From Ogataea parapolymorpha DL-1 (Eukaryota; Ascomycota; Pichiomycetes; Pichiales; Pichiaceae), in NCBI RefSeq assembly GCF_000187245.1, contig NC_027864.1:248001-312000 (forward strand): a stretch of 64,000 nt of DNA, written 5' to 3'. A program made the translations under genes and the position numbers. Shown here piece by piece: positions 1 through 10,000 of the stretch. The stretch's first letter is position 1. Each line of letters starts with the position of its first letter. The notes under the pieces were generated by a model. It was not told the origin of the DNA and made no database searches. It was given only the letters and a program-made list of their open reading frames with translations.

Positions 1-28
1 GGCTACCCATTGCGCAATGGGGATAGCC
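1..28. repeat. Palindrome downstream of the permease gene
   Basis: Positions 6-21 are a perfect 16-bp palindrome (CCCATTGC followed by GCAATGGG). The flanking GGCTA (1-5) pairs with TAGCC (24-28), leaving two unpaired bases at 22-23. The core ATTGCGCAAT is the shape of a symmetrical bZIP (C/EBP-like) site. It lies 3' of the minus-strand permease gene, so it could act in 3'-end formation or belong to a gene left of the window. No function can be shown. Confidence 0.5.
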
Positions 29-134
29 ATTTAAAAATGTGAGATATTAAATATATCTAATATATTGAATATATTATTATTTTTCAAGACAAAAAATCAC
101 CGGAAACCGGAAAAAGAAAAAAAATGAATTTCCT

Positions 135-1292
135 CTACTCGCTGTCAGTTCCCCACTCTCTGTAGGTGGTCTCCTCCAAGGTTCCAAAGACGTCACCTAG
201 ATAGTTGTCTGGAGCGTAGACAGTGCCGTTTTTGTAGGTATCCCAATCAGAAATGACGTCCTCGATGAAAGGCTTTCCTGCAACCACCAAGTTCTGGACT
301 GCAACCTTACTGCCACCCTGAGACACTTCGGTGAAGAAGTAGGTGGTCTCGTTGTCGTAGTAGTTGGCGTAGGTAAAGTCTGATGCAGATCTCATGATGA
401 CAATTCTGCTGAAATCGACCAAGCCGTACTGAGCAGCTCTCATAAGGGCCTCCAGGGTGGCATTGTCCTCCTGCTGCGTGGTGCAGTAGGTGGCAGTTCC
501 GTTAGTGATAAGGTCGGTGTAGTTGCTGAAAGCTTCGTCGAAGTCTGATCCAAACCAGTAGGTATCAGAAGTCAGGGTATCACAAGCAATAGCTTTAGGA
601 GTTCTGTTGGCTGGTGCGTAATCGTAAAGAGCTCTGAACTCAGAGTTTCCGGCGGTTCCATTGAACAGAGCCGTTTTCTGGGCCAATTCCAAAGCACGGT
701 CTCTCAGGGCCTCGTTAACCTCAAAGATCTCGGTTCCGTACCACTCGGTTGGGTATTGTGTGGAGTTGGTGGTGCCGTACGAGAAATAGCCGGTGCTCCA
801 GTTGGAAGGCATCTGACGAGCATCGACTTCGTACTCCAAGATCTGGACCGCAAACCGAGCAAATGTCACGTCTCCGAGTGTACCCTGTAGTGGAGAGATT
901 CCGGCAATACCGGCAATCAGGAAGTAAGTCTCTGCCAGGTCAAACAGCGGGTTCAGAGCCAGGGCGGTCATGGTGGAGGCCGCATTAATTTCACCCTCAC
1001 CGGTGATGACCTCACAGATAGAATAATTGTGGTTGCAATGGACTTCCGGGTAGATCGGCGACAATCCAGGAATTGTCACGTTATGCACAAGGTCGAACTC
1101 CTCCTGGAAAGGTTCGGCCTCGTAGTCAAACATGTTGACAATCAAAACCTTTGGCTGGTACGTCTCCAGCTCGTCGTAGATGGTCTCATTGAGGCCGGCG
1201 GTTTTGACGGGATAGAAAGAGGAAGTGGAGGCCGTGGAATAGGCACAGCTCACTCCAGCAAAAGCGAAGGACAGCAGAGCAGTGAACTTCAT
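135..1292 (-). CDS. NUP: Purine nucleoside permease (NUP family)
   Basis: 385 residues. The protein resembles the fungal NUP family described in Candida albicans, linked to uptake of adenosine and guanosine. Residues 1-17 form a signal peptide (charged start, hydrophobic core, Ala/Cys-rich end). The rest is soluble-looking with many N-x-S/T sites (about ten), so the mature protein is probably secreted or held in the cell wall or periplasm. The central A-G-I-A-G-I segment and a preceding G-E-G-E-I-N-A motif resemble the nucleoside phosphorylase fold from which the family derives. The start is the first ATG and gives the signal peptide. Three AGATAA-type sites in the upstream gap (1481-1486 plus; 1515-1520 and 1823-1828 minus) would suit nitrogen control by GATA factors, but that is inference. 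The transport mechanism of the family is poorly understood. Confidence 0.85.
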   Translation of the reverse strand: MKFTALLSFAFAGVSCAYSTASTSSFYPVKTAGLNETIYDELETYQPKVLIVNMFDYEAEPFQEEFDLVHNVTIPGLSPIYPEVHCNHNYSICEVITGEGEINAASTMTALALNPLFDLAETYFLIAGIAGISPLQGTLGDVTFARFAVQILEYEVDARQMPSNWSTGYFSYGTTNSTQYPTEWYGTEIFEVNEALRDRALELAQKTALFNGTAGNSEFRALYDYAPANRTPKAIACDTLTSDTYWFGSDFDEAFSNYTDLITNGTATYCTTQQEDNATLEALMRAAQYGLVDFSRIVIMRSASDFTYANYYDNETTYFFTEVSQGGSKVAVQNLVVAGKPFIEDVISDWDTYKNGTVYAPDNYLGDVFGTLEETTYREWGTDSE

Positions 1293-1831
1293 ACGAGAGA
1301 ATTGAAATACTTGGGTTATTGGGTGTTGCTACTTGCAAGACTTTTAAATAGTTTCGGGAGCTGCAGCATTTGTGCCTAACTCAGTAATGCGAACCAATCC
1401 GTGGACTCCGTTACTGGCTCGTGCGAGAAATTTGTTCACCGATTGTCTTGTCTGATTGCTGCTATATCAAAAACAACAATAGATAAAACGCGGCACCATG
1501 CATACTATTTACCATTATCTCTCTGAATTTAGAAACTCGACCAAATTGGATACCGATTTTTCCCTAATGAAATATCCATGCCCAAATCGCTTTTTCGCGC
1601 GACAACCCTACACACGAAAATTTTTTACCTTTTGTCTCGGCCTGGAGAATGAGTTAAAAAAAAACAAAGTGGACATTCTCGCAAACAAAGGCCCTATTAT
1701 TTTAATCTCGAGCACCACCTTGTCCCAAACGTTTCCAAGTTTCTACAATAGCAATCACCAGTTTCACGTCGTTGCCCATTCCGGCTTTTGGTACCTCTGT
1801 TAGTCGTTAAAGGTGCCCGTTATTATCTGCT
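1293..1831. promoter_or_regulatory. Divergent promoter region of NUP and MRS6
   Basis: 539 bp between two divergent genes. It holds AGATAA-type sites at 1481-1486 (plus) and 1515-1520 and 1823-1828 (minus), plus AT-rich tracts. An open frame at 1498-1803 has no recognisable features and is not accepted as a gene. No RNA gene was seen. Confidence 0.45.
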
Positions 1832-3644
1832 ATGTCCGCCACCGTTGAATCGTCAAGAAAACCTTCGATGGCTGAGAGACGTCCATCGATGGCCGAGCGC
1901 AGACCGTCGGTGCAAACAGGAAGACGGCCGTCTGTGATCCCACATCTAGCTGGGATCGAGGACCCCGTGCTTCCAACAATCCCGGACCAGTGCGACGTGC
2001 TGATTTGCGGAACAGGGCTCGTCGAGTCTATTTTGGCTGCGGCGCTCGCTTGGCAGGGGTCCAACGTCCTGCATGTCGACTCCAACCCTTATTATGGCGA
2101 TACCTCGTCCACCCTCACGATCGAGCAGATCAAGGCCTGGTGTGCAAATGTCAACCTCAACACTCCGGGCTTCCAGGGCTTCTCCAAAGCGCTCCTCTAC
2201 ATTCCGCGTCCCGATCAATTGAACAGCAGAGACTACAGCATTGACCTGACTCCACGCATCATGTTTGTCAAGTCCGATCTACTTTCTTTGCTCATCAAGT
2301 CTAGAGTGTACAGATACCTCGAGTTCCAGTCCATTAGCAACTTCCATACTTTCGAGAACGACTCTTTCGGAAAGATGTCCTCCTCAAAGGAGGAGATCTT
2401 CACAGACCAGTCGTTGTCGCTGGCAACCAAGAGACAACTGATGAAATTTATGAAGTTTGTCTTAGAGTCAGAGAGCGCTCAAATTGCCAAGGAACTGGAA
2501 CACTATAAATCAATACCATTCACTGAATTCATCAAGGAAAAATACAAGTTGACACCTGCGCAGATTAACGAACTATGTTATACACTAGGGTTGTCTCCTA
2601 CACCTAATATTCTCACTATAGAAGGTATCTCCAGAATTAGGAGGTATCTAACGTCATTTGACGTTTACGGCACCTTCCCCGTGCTGTACTCCAAGTTCGG
2701 AGGACCCGGAGAACTTTCCCAAGGATTCTGTCGATCTGCTGCTGTGGCAGGTGCAACTTACAAGCTGGACTCGCAATTGCAATCCTATGACAGCAACGAC
2801 AAGATCGCCACGTTCACGGATGGCAGCAAAGTGAAAGTTACCGAGCGGTTGGTCTGCTCTCCATCGCAAGCTCCTGCTAATGCACAGAACGTTCCCGAAA
2901 AGAAGTATGAGGTGACAAGACTGATCACCATTGTTAAGAAATCATGCAAGGAGTGGTTTTTTTGAGGGAGAGTCTGCTGCTGTGGTGGTTTTCCCTCCAA
3001 AAACGCTCCCCTCCAATAACGTGTACCCGGTGCAGGTTATAATCATGGGGTCGGGATCCGGATGTTGTCCTCAGGGTCAGTGCATATGGTATTTGTCGAC
3101 TGTCGAGAAGGGCGAAAAAGCCAGACGCGACTTGGAAGAAGGGTTGAGCAAGCTAGAGGAAAGCATATTGCGAGAATCGGAAGATGGTGGATTTGATGTG
3201 GAGCTGACTGACGAAGATGTGGTCTCCAGACCAGACGGAAGCATCTCGGTCATTAATTCTGTCAAATTGGGTAAATCGTTCAAGGAGTTCGTTCCACAAG
3301 AAAAACTGACGTATTTGTTCAAGCTGATGTTCACTCAATACACTTCTGTGGAGCCATTTGGGGTGGTGAACGAGAATGTTTTCAAGAAGACCTTGAAGGA
3401 AGGCACAGAGAACAGTGTTGATTACCAAGTTCTTTACTCGAACATGCCTTCTGCCGAAATCTCATACGACGGAATAGTCACCGAAGCCAAGCTGTTGTAC
3501 AGCACCATTGTTGGCTCTGATGACGACTTCTTCGATGTGGACTTTGAGGACGACGAGGAAGACACGCTAGCAGCCGCGCGAAACGACTCTGCAATCGTGG
3601 ACGACGACGACGAATTCAAAGACGAGATGGATTTCGAACTATAG
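1832..3644 (+). CDS. MRS6: Rab escort protein (Rab geranylgeranyltransferase component A), interrupted by a one-base frameshift
   Basis: Mrs6/REP presents Rab GTPases (Ypt1, Sec4) to geranylgeranyltransferase; it is a GDI-fold protein. Near residue 55 the dinucleotide-binding-like motif D-V-L-I-C-G-T-G-L appears, followed by H-V-D-S-N-P-Y-Y-G, typical of GDI/REP. The first frame (1832-2965) stops just after a run of seven T (2957-2963). The second frame (about 2964-3644) continues the family sequence without a gap (G-E-S-A-A-V-V-V-F-P-P, then G-Q-C-I-W-Y-L-S) and ends in the usual acidic tail. Reading six T instead of seven gives one protein of about 603 residues, normal for the family. The gene is essential in S. 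cerevisiae, so the shift is more likely a sequence or assembly error than a dead gene; programmed +1 shifting is possible (UUU followed by UGA). The N-terminus carries four R-[RK]-P-S motifs in tandem. The 3' end faces RPS12. Confidence 0.88.
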
Positions 3645-3725
3645 GTCACCGGATGGCCACTCCTGTGTATTAGGAACTTTTAATGTAATGTGCAGTCGAT
3701 ATAATTAATTAGTACATCATCATAT

Positions 3726-4157
3726 TTACTGCTGAGAGAAGTACTCCAAAAGGACGTTTCTCTCCTCAGAGTCAGCACCCCAGTTCTTGATGACAACACA
3801 AGAAGCACCAACAACCTTTCTGGCGTTACCGTCTCTGTCCAAAGCACAGAGACCAGCCCACTCACCGAGTTGCTTGGCGTCAGAGACCTTGATCAAAGGA
3901 ATCTTCTCCTCTGGCTCATTGCACAAAGCCTCAACCAGAGAAATAATCTTGGCCTCAGTGACAGAGTCACACAAGACACACAGTTGAGCCTCACCTCTAG
4001 CCAAAGCCTTGATGGCCTCTCTGAGACCTCTGGCAAGACCATCGTGAACCAAAGCGGTTCTCAGGACCTTTTGCAGGCAGTCCTCGATGGACACGGAAGA
4101 GGATTCTTCAACAACAACTTCTTCTTCGATTTGGACTTGTTCTTCGACGTCAGACAT
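3726..4157 (-). CDS. RPS12: 40S ribosomal protein S12 (eS12)
   Basis: 143 residues, normal for yeast eS12. After an acidic N-terminus (residues 1-20, rich in Glu and Val) comes the L7Ae-like fold. Its segment [12 protein letters not shown] is followed by [18 protein letters not shown], the family signature. It is a small-subunit beak protein. No intron is seen. The upstream 126 bp before RAD17 must contain the promoter and include a CACGTG site about 96 bp from the ATG. Codon choice is strongly biased (AAG, TTG, GTC, AGA), as expected for a highly expressed gene. It converges with MRS6. Confidence 0.97.
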   Translation of the reverse strand: MSDVEEQVQIEEEVVVEESSSVSIEDCLQKVLRTALVHDGLARGLREAIKALARGEAQLCVLCDSVTEAKIISLVEALCNEPEEKIPLIKVSDAKQLGEWAGLCALDRDGNARKVVGASCVVIKNWGADSEERNVLLEYFSQQ

Positions 4158-4252
4158 TATAATAACTTCTTCCTCAGATGAGATCTGGTCAGTTTACAGA
4201 GAGAAAATGTTTTTCAAAAAATTAGCAAAAAATTGGGGATTGAAAAATTATG

Positions 4253-4258
4253 CACGTG
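4253..4258. promoter_or_regulatory. CACGTG site in the RPS12 promoter
   Basis: The palindrome CACGTG, within GCACGTGAC, lies 95-100 bp upstream of the RPS12 start codon. The other ribosomal protein gene in this window, RPS20, has the same core at nearly the same distance. Cbf1 binds such sites and is known to act at ribosomal protein genes in some non-Saccharomyces yeasts. Binding here is inferred. Confidence 0.5.
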
Positions 4259-4283
4259 ACATATAGTTGGGTTTGCCAGACCT

Positions 4284-5711
4284 CTAGATAAATAGTGGTA
4301 TCTCGACTGCTCCGCCAACTGTCTGTAGTCTGTCTGCTTTGTCTGACTTGTTGTTCTTGCGGCCCTCGAGCTTTCGTTTCTTTGTCTGTTTTCCTTTGTT
4401 TTCCTTTGAAATTGGTTCTGGCGCAGGACTATGGCCCAGCACCGACTGAGCCAGTTCTTTGGTGATTTGCAGATCCACCAGCTCTCCGGCGGTGTTTGGG
4501 GCTGCTGACTGAGTGATAGCCGACTGGAAGTAGTCATCGATGGTAGTGAGCTGGCCATTGCGAGCGATTTTAATAACTTTGACGTTTTCGTCCTCTCGTA
4601 TCATCTGCTCCACGAATCGATTATTGTAGCCGTGATTTGCGCGCTCGTATTCGGCTTCTTCGTTTGCAAGTGACTCTAGCGTGATGAACTCGATGCTTGT
4701 TCCGAAAAAGAGGTTCTTGCCGTCGCTAGATGATAAGTTAGACCCATTTAAGGTGGACGAGCCTAACAAAAGCGACACAGAGGTAAGACCAGCGAGATCT
4801 TTGCGGACTTTGATGGATTTTGATAACTTTATTGCTCTCAGGATTTTGGCAAAGTAGCTGAAGTTATAGAAGGAAGAGATCGTCGTGGAACATAGGACCA
4901 TTCGAGTCTGTTCCTCATTGACGAGCTCAGGTTTGTATAATTGCATGTCTTTCAAAAACGGCTTTCGAGAAGGAAATACAAGCTTGGAGTATCCGATCGA
5001 TGCATCCCCAGACTTGGAGATCAGGACAAGTTTTCTTTGGTGTTCCGACTGCATGTTCGAGCAATAAAGAATCAGTTCTTCGGTACTTAAATCCTTCATG
5101 TCTTTGAGCGCGTCGTAGAGCAGAGACGATTGCAGAGTGAGTTCCATAACTTTCTTGGACGAGTCGAGCTGGAAATAGGTAGATCCCGTTTGAGAGTCTG
5201 TAATTTCAGACTCAAAATCGGCCGGATCGATAAATAGCGTGGTCAACTCGCAGCGCTCAATGATGAAGTCGTCTTCGAAGGTGAGTATAAATGGAGAACC
5301 GTCGCCCTTGTAGCTCAAAATACATTTTGTGCGCAGTTCTGGATTATCTTTGTCGCCCGGGATATGAATATTGATTGTCTCGATCAGGGACTTGAGATCA
5401 AGATGGACGGAAACGCTCTGTCTCGAGTCTAGAGACTCGGCATCATCGTCGGTGGTGCTTTCTTCTTCGTCTGAAAGTAATATGCGCTCTTTTTTGACAT
5501 GGATCGGATAAAATTGAAAACTGCTGAAAAGTCGTTTGTCTAATGTGAGATACACTTTGCAGATATTGTTGTCAACAACACTGAAACAGAGCCCATTTTG
5601 CGTGATGTTCAACAAACAACTACCTCCAAAAGGTAATATCGACGAGATCAACTGGTATATGGGCACGATATTGCTTGTTGAGGCAGTAAACTGGATTTGT
5701 TCGAGGGGCAT
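4284..5711 (-). CDS. RAD17: 9-1-1 checkpoint clamp subunit, Rad1/Rad17 family
   Basis: 475 residues. The PCNA-like DNA-damage clamp subunit (S. cerevisiae Rad17, human and S. pombe Rad1) forms a ring with Mec3 and Ddc1 that is loaded at damaged DNA to activate Mec1/ATR. The diagnostic stretch is C-I-L-S-Y-K-G-D-G-S-P-F, followed by L-T-F-E-D-D-F-I-I-E-R-C-E around residues 130-155. A-L-K-D-M-K-D-L and L-I-S-K-S-G follow later, in the order found in Rad17. An acidic Ser-rich insert (about residues 80-95) sits between the first strands. The C-terminal 80 residues are Lys-rich, probably nuclear targeting, and end in a hydrophobic E-I-P-L-F-I tail. Its 3' end is only 126 bp from the RPS12 start codon. 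Confidence 0.85.
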   Translation of the reverse strand: MPLEQIQFTASTSNIVPIYQLISSILPFGGSCLLNITQNGLCFSVVDNNICKVYLTLDKRLFSSFQFYPIHVKKERILLSDEEESTTDDDAESLDSRQSVSVHLDLKSLIETINIHIPGDKDNPELRTKCILSYKGDGSPFILTFEDDFIIERCELTTLFIDPADFESEITDSQTGSTYFQLDSSKKVMELTLQSSLLYDALKDMKDLSTEELILYCSNMQSEHQRKLVLISKSGDASIGYSKLVFPSRKPFLKDMQLYKPELVNEEQTRMVLCSTTISSFYNFSYFAKILRAIKLSKSIKVRKDLAGLTSVSLLLGSSTLNGSNLSSSDGKNLFFGTSIEFITLESLANEEAEYERANHGYNNRFVEQMIREDENVKVIKIARNGQLTTIDDYFQSAITQSAAPNTAGELVDLQITKELAQSVLGHSPAPEPISKENKGKQTKKRKLEGRKNNKSDKADRLQTVGGAVEIPLFI

Positions 5712-5878
5712 ACAAAAAGTACAAAAAACGCGTGGGTATAAATTTATCTCAAATTAAATAGTATCTAGACTATTAACTCTGGCCAGAGACGAAGTAGAAA
5801 AAGATTCAGCACCTAGGTAGCAACTCACAGAATTGTCCTTAATGAGCGAGCTCATTCGTTAGAGCAGCCTTGGAGCTC

Positions 5879-5989
5879 TTAGCTGATGGAACAAGTGAAG
5901 TGCCAGGCAGCATTGTTGTAGGCAAAAAATCCGTAATCAGCGTCGTCGTCCTGTTCTTGTCTCTGAGCAGTGTTCATGGAAGCTTGCAT
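5879..5989 (-). CDS. a-factor-like lipopeptide mating pheromone precursor
   Basis: A 36-residue frame, too short for ordinary ORF calling. It starts M-Q-A-S, has a Gln/Asp-rich propeptide (residues 7-18) and an aromatic C-terminal half (Y-G-F-F-A-Y, then A-A-W-H-F-T-C), and ends C-S-I-S at the terminal codon. The last four residues are a CaaX box with terminal Ser, which favours farnesylation. S. cerevisiae MFA1 has the same length (36), a similar M-Q-x-S start, a charged propeptide, an aromatic mature part with Trp near the prenylated Cys, and a CaaX end. A TATAAATA element lies about 46 bp upstream of the ATG. The gene stands alone in a 919-bp gap between RAD17 and TSC3. Expected handling is prenylation by Ram1/Ram2, trimming by Ste24/Rce1, methylation by Ste14, N-terminal cleavage by Axl1-type protease and export by Ste6. 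The mature N-terminus is not certain. Identification rests on architecture, not on a database match. Confidence 0.8.
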   Translation of the reverse strand: MQASMNTAQRQEQDDDADYGFFAYNNAAWHFTCSIS

Positions 5990-6630
5990 TTTGAAGTTGT
6001 TGATGGTGATGATCTTTGGGAGGCAGATCACCTGTATTTATAGACCCCTCGGGAAACCCACAGGATGGACTTGAGTCGAGTGTTTACGTTTGGCAGTTTG
6101 AGATGCAACGAACCTGTCGTCTCCAGCTGGTCAAATGGGGCTCCTGAAGCGACTAGCTGACCATTGAGGTTCCGAAATGGGTAATTAATATTTGGCAATT
6201 AAAACGTTATCTGGAAAATTGCCTTTACGTGAATACAGGCATAATCCGGGGGGTTATATTAAAAAGCCCAAAACAGAAATTTTTATTCAGTTCAAAACAA
6301 GGATCTGAAATTTTGCTGGGGCTCCCGACTCTTATTGGACGCTACGCTGGTGTCGATTGATACTGGCAGGATGCCACTTTACCCAATATGGAAACGGCTG
6401 CTCACTACGTGCCCTGAAATCTAAATTTGCCATTTATCGCATATGTGTGTGTCGTAATAGTATATATATTAAGGTCGGAGTGCATTATGGTAAGCATTGG
6501 TCTTACTGTCCGTGCAAACATGCAAACATGCCTTGTATGTTACAATGCAAAACTCTAGGATGCAAAAGCCCCCCAGGCTCCATTTATCGTTATTGTTTTT
6601 CGTCATATTATTAGGCAAGGCCCCCACAGT
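5990..6630. promoter_or_regulatory. Upstream region of the pheromone gene; TSC3 3' flank
   Basis: 641 bp with no accepted protein gene. The part next to 5990 holds a TATAAATA box on the minus strand (6035-6042) serving the pheromone frame. No exact TGAAACA pheromone-response element was found. AT-rich patches at 6240-6300 and 6460-6475 are the only other features. Small frames at 6357-6715 on the plus strand look random. Confidence 0.4.
6035..6042 (-). promoter_or_regulatory. TATA box of the pheromone gene
   Basis: TATAAATA on the minus strand, 46-53 bp before the ATG at 5989. This is a plausible TATA position for a strongly regulated yeast gene with a short 5' leader. It supports the small frame being a transcribed gene. 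Confidence 0.5.
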
Positions 6631-6882
6631 TCAGTTCTTGATAGAAGCGACTTGCAACGCCTGCTCCAGTCCCTCGAGGCTGATTAGTTTCTGGGCTAGC
6701 GCAGCACAGCTGTAGAAAAGCGCACCGAGTCCATAAGAAAAGATGAAGGATAGGAACAAGATGGTGACCAAGGTGAATGCAGCCTCAGTAGAGGTCATAA
6801 CATAAAAAGGGAGACTATAGTACACCAAGCCATGGATTCTTTCGAAGTAGTGGGAGACTTTGAAGCTAAGGGATTTTTCCAT
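6631..6882 (-). CDS. TSC3: Small subunit of serine palmitoyltransferase (Tsc3-like)
   Basis: 83 residues with one or two hydrophobic segments (about 20-32 and 36-62). The piece E-R-I-H-G-L-V-Y-Y-S-L-P-F-Y-V-M-T-S, followed by a Phe-rich membrane segment, matches the pattern of S. cerevisiae Tsc3 and animal ssSPT (Y-Y-x-x-L-P-F-Y-x-M). These ER-membrane peptides stimulate Lcb1/Lcb2, the first step of sphingolipid synthesis (serine plus palmitoyl-CoA). S. cerevisiae Tsc3 is 80 residues, so length fits. The ATG at 6882 is chosen because a start at the next Met would lose the L-P-F-Y signature. The basic N-terminus and a short C-terminal helix beyond the membrane segment are typical or lineage-specific. 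Family assignment rests on a short motif. Confidence 0.72.
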   Translation of the reverse strand: MEKSLSFKVSHYFERIHGLVYYSLPFYVMTSTEAAFTLVTILFLSFIFSYGLGALFYSCAALAQKLISLEGLEQALQVASIKN

Positions 6883-7088
6883 GGTGGTGAGACTAGTGGC
6901 GATGAAGGATTTTCACTGAGGGGTGATAAAAAATATGGTAACCTCTTTTTATTTGGTTGGAATCGGATGGCTCGGGAAGAAAGGCAGAAATATGGCTTCC
7001 AGAAAACTATGGAAAAAAAATTTAACAATCAATTTTACGTCATCTGTGCATTGGACAGAGCCCAATCAATATTTGACTTAAAAAATAT

Positions 7089-10000
7089 CTATTGTGCAAT
7101 GTTTACTATGTTCTGCAACGTTTGTTGTTGTTCATTTGTTAGGCTTGCAACCAATTTTGTGTATTTCTCTGAATCGCCTTGCACCTGCGTGAAACTCTCT
7201 TTGAATGCTCGGAACACATTGACGTTGTCTAGCACCGTGTTCGAAAACGGATCCTCCTCGTACTCATCGTCCACATGCAACAGATCCGAATTGCCGCCCA
7301 TATTCTGCAGAACGTAGTCGGCAATGTCGTCGTCGTCCACATCCTCGGCTTCGTCGCTGAAAACCGGCTGTGCAAATTGGTTTTCGCCGAATTTTTCCTC
7401 GGCGTTGAAGTCGGCACGTTTTTTTTGCAACTCATTGATGGCAGCCGGCAGTTTCGCAAAGTGATCCGCCAGAGTGCTTCCAATAGCGGAAACTAGTTCT
7501 TCCAACTGCAGCTGCTTCAAAGCCTCGTAATCCACGCTTAATAAGGAAAGAAGCCCCAACACGCTCAGCTTTAGATCGAACACGCGTTTCATCGAGGGAG
7601 CTAGCTTGAACCAAGTCATCATAAAAGACTCTAGGGCATGGCATTCCATCAGAACTTGTAAACAGGCCTTTGGATGCACCACGAGCACTGCAACCACCAC
7701 TCCCAGCACTGTGATTTTCAGACTGTCGGAGGAATGAGCAGTATCTTTGTGCGATAACACCCCGAGAGTAGATCGCACCAGTTGCGGACTATAAGGCTCA
7801 ATAGAGGCCTTGTCGAGGGTAAGTGCAAAAGTGGCCCCGAGATCGGTAGCAGCATAGATCTCATTGGCGTCTGGCTCCTCTGAGGCCAGAATCTGGAAGA
7901 TAACTTGAGCCATGGCGTCCTGATACTGCTTGTTTCCTCTAAACACAGCACCGCCGTAAACCAGGTAGTTCTTTAGAGCTGGAGTGATGTCGTCTAAAAA
8001 CATCCCCAAATCGTTCTTCAACACCGCAGTGACCATACTCTCAAACAAAGACCACATTGTTGGAGAAACCGCGCGGGTCAGGAATAAAGTGTTTTCAATA
8101 AGTTCTGAGGCCTCAGCATAAAAATCGTCCAGCTCTTTTTCGAACGTGTACTGGATAATTGGAGCGTAGCTCTGCTCCAAACCGGCGATCATGTCTTGAG
8201 AGCTTTCAAAGTAAAGAAGAACAGTCACCATTGTATTGAAGACTCCCAAAGCTGCCATGTGTTTGTCTGTAAGGTCATCGTGGTCCAGATTGTCCGGGCC
8301 GCTGTTTGATAGATCGTTGATTTCTGTGAGAAGACGAAGCAGCTGCTCGCTCAACCTTGCCATGAGATTAGTACCGAATGGCTGCAGTTGAGCAGAGTAG
8401 CACTCGACACACTCCTGAATGACAGCAGAAATGGCATCAATGTCCACTTTGTTAGACAGTTCCAGCAGTTTTTCCATAGTCTCCACTATGATAGAACCAA
8501 GAGCTTCCTTAAACTGTTCGAACGAGATGAACGCTTGAATAGCCAAGGCTGCCTCCAGCTGGACAGGCAAATTGTTGTCCTCCTTGAAACACGAAAGGAC
8601 ACCATTGAACAAAACAGTGAGGTTGTTCTCGTCCTGGAACTTGAGACTATCAAACTTGGCAGACACATCGCACGTACGTGCCCTCAAAAATGCAAACGGC
8701 GACTGGAAATTGGGCAGCACAAAGCTGGCCACAAACGGCTCCACCTGGTCTGCCAGTGATTTTGTTGCCGTCAGTTTGCTCGAAATTTGGCCCACTATAC
8801 GCAGCGCAGACTCTTTCTGTTTGGCAATCTCCAGAGTCTCCGGCACATTGGCAAAGGAGGCGAGTTTCTCATAAGCAAACTGTAGAATAGGATCCAGAGC
8901 AACCTTGGATCTTTTTTCGACAAGAGTGTAGATCAGGGATAAAACAGCCATTTGTGGAGAGCTGGTCTCTTCGTACATGTCCAATATCATATGGATATAC
9001 TCGCTAGGATCATTCTCAAACATGTCGAGGACTTCATCGGTTGGACAGAGTAGCGGGAATGCCACCTCTGAGATGATCTCCCTGATGTGGGGCTCAATAA
9101 GCGGGAAACATCCCTTTTGTACCACACACTGTTCCAAGAATGAAATGATCTGATAAAGCGAGGCATCGCTCAGCCACACTTTTTGATGTCTCCATTCCTG
9201 TAGTCGTTTAAAGTACACTTCTAGAAGGCCAGGAACAACATTGTTAGCAAACATATCTCTAAACTCTGTGTATTCGTATCTGCTGGACAAACTTTTAGAC
9301 GCATAACGTTGAAACAGTCTGTACAGGTTAGCATAGGCCCATTTTTGGCTTTTGACCCACGGACTCAATGAACGATCGTCTTCTTCCAGCTCCATGACGG
9401 TTGGAGGCAAACTCATGTTGATTACGTCCACATGGAAGGTGATCCACTCAAGGGAGAAGTCCTGTTGCTGAAGAGGTTCTGGTAAATCGTGATATGTCAC
9501 AAACTTGTAACACTTAATGATCAGTTTTACAATCTCGCCTGCTTCGTAGTGGTTTTCAAATGCTGCAGGGTTTGCAACAAACTGCTTTCCAATTTGCAAC
9601 AGACTTGGGAAGTTGTCTCTTATCACAGGGTCTAGTTCCAAATGACGGTGACCATTTGTCCTCCATCTATAGTTTCTAGTCAGCTCAGAGAAACAGAGCA
9701 CCCCCGTGTACATGGCTTGAATATCTGAGGTGTTGAGAAAAAGCGCTTTGGTGGTGTCTAGGAAAGTAGGCCAATTTTGGGGATAGTCGTACGAGATCAT
9801 GACACTCAAGACTGGAATGAACTGGTTTCGTAGCGTCCTTTCCAATTTGAGGATCGTAGGGATAATCCGGTCTCTGATACCTGGCTTTTCCCCCTCATCG
9901 ATATCTCCCTCAGAACTCGACCAGCTCCTGATCATTTTATTTTTGAAGTAGATGGAACATGCTTGTTTGACAACGGGTTCGACGTCGTCTGAGCCCAGAA

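Noticed and set aside
1498..1803. 101-codon plus-strand frame between NUP and MRS6
   Set aside because: Composition follows the AT-rich promoter DNA, no domain or signal is visible, and it lies in a divergent promoter.
6357..6715. Overlapping plus-strand frames in the gap before TSC3
   Set aside because: They run antisense into TSC3, have random composition and no start context.
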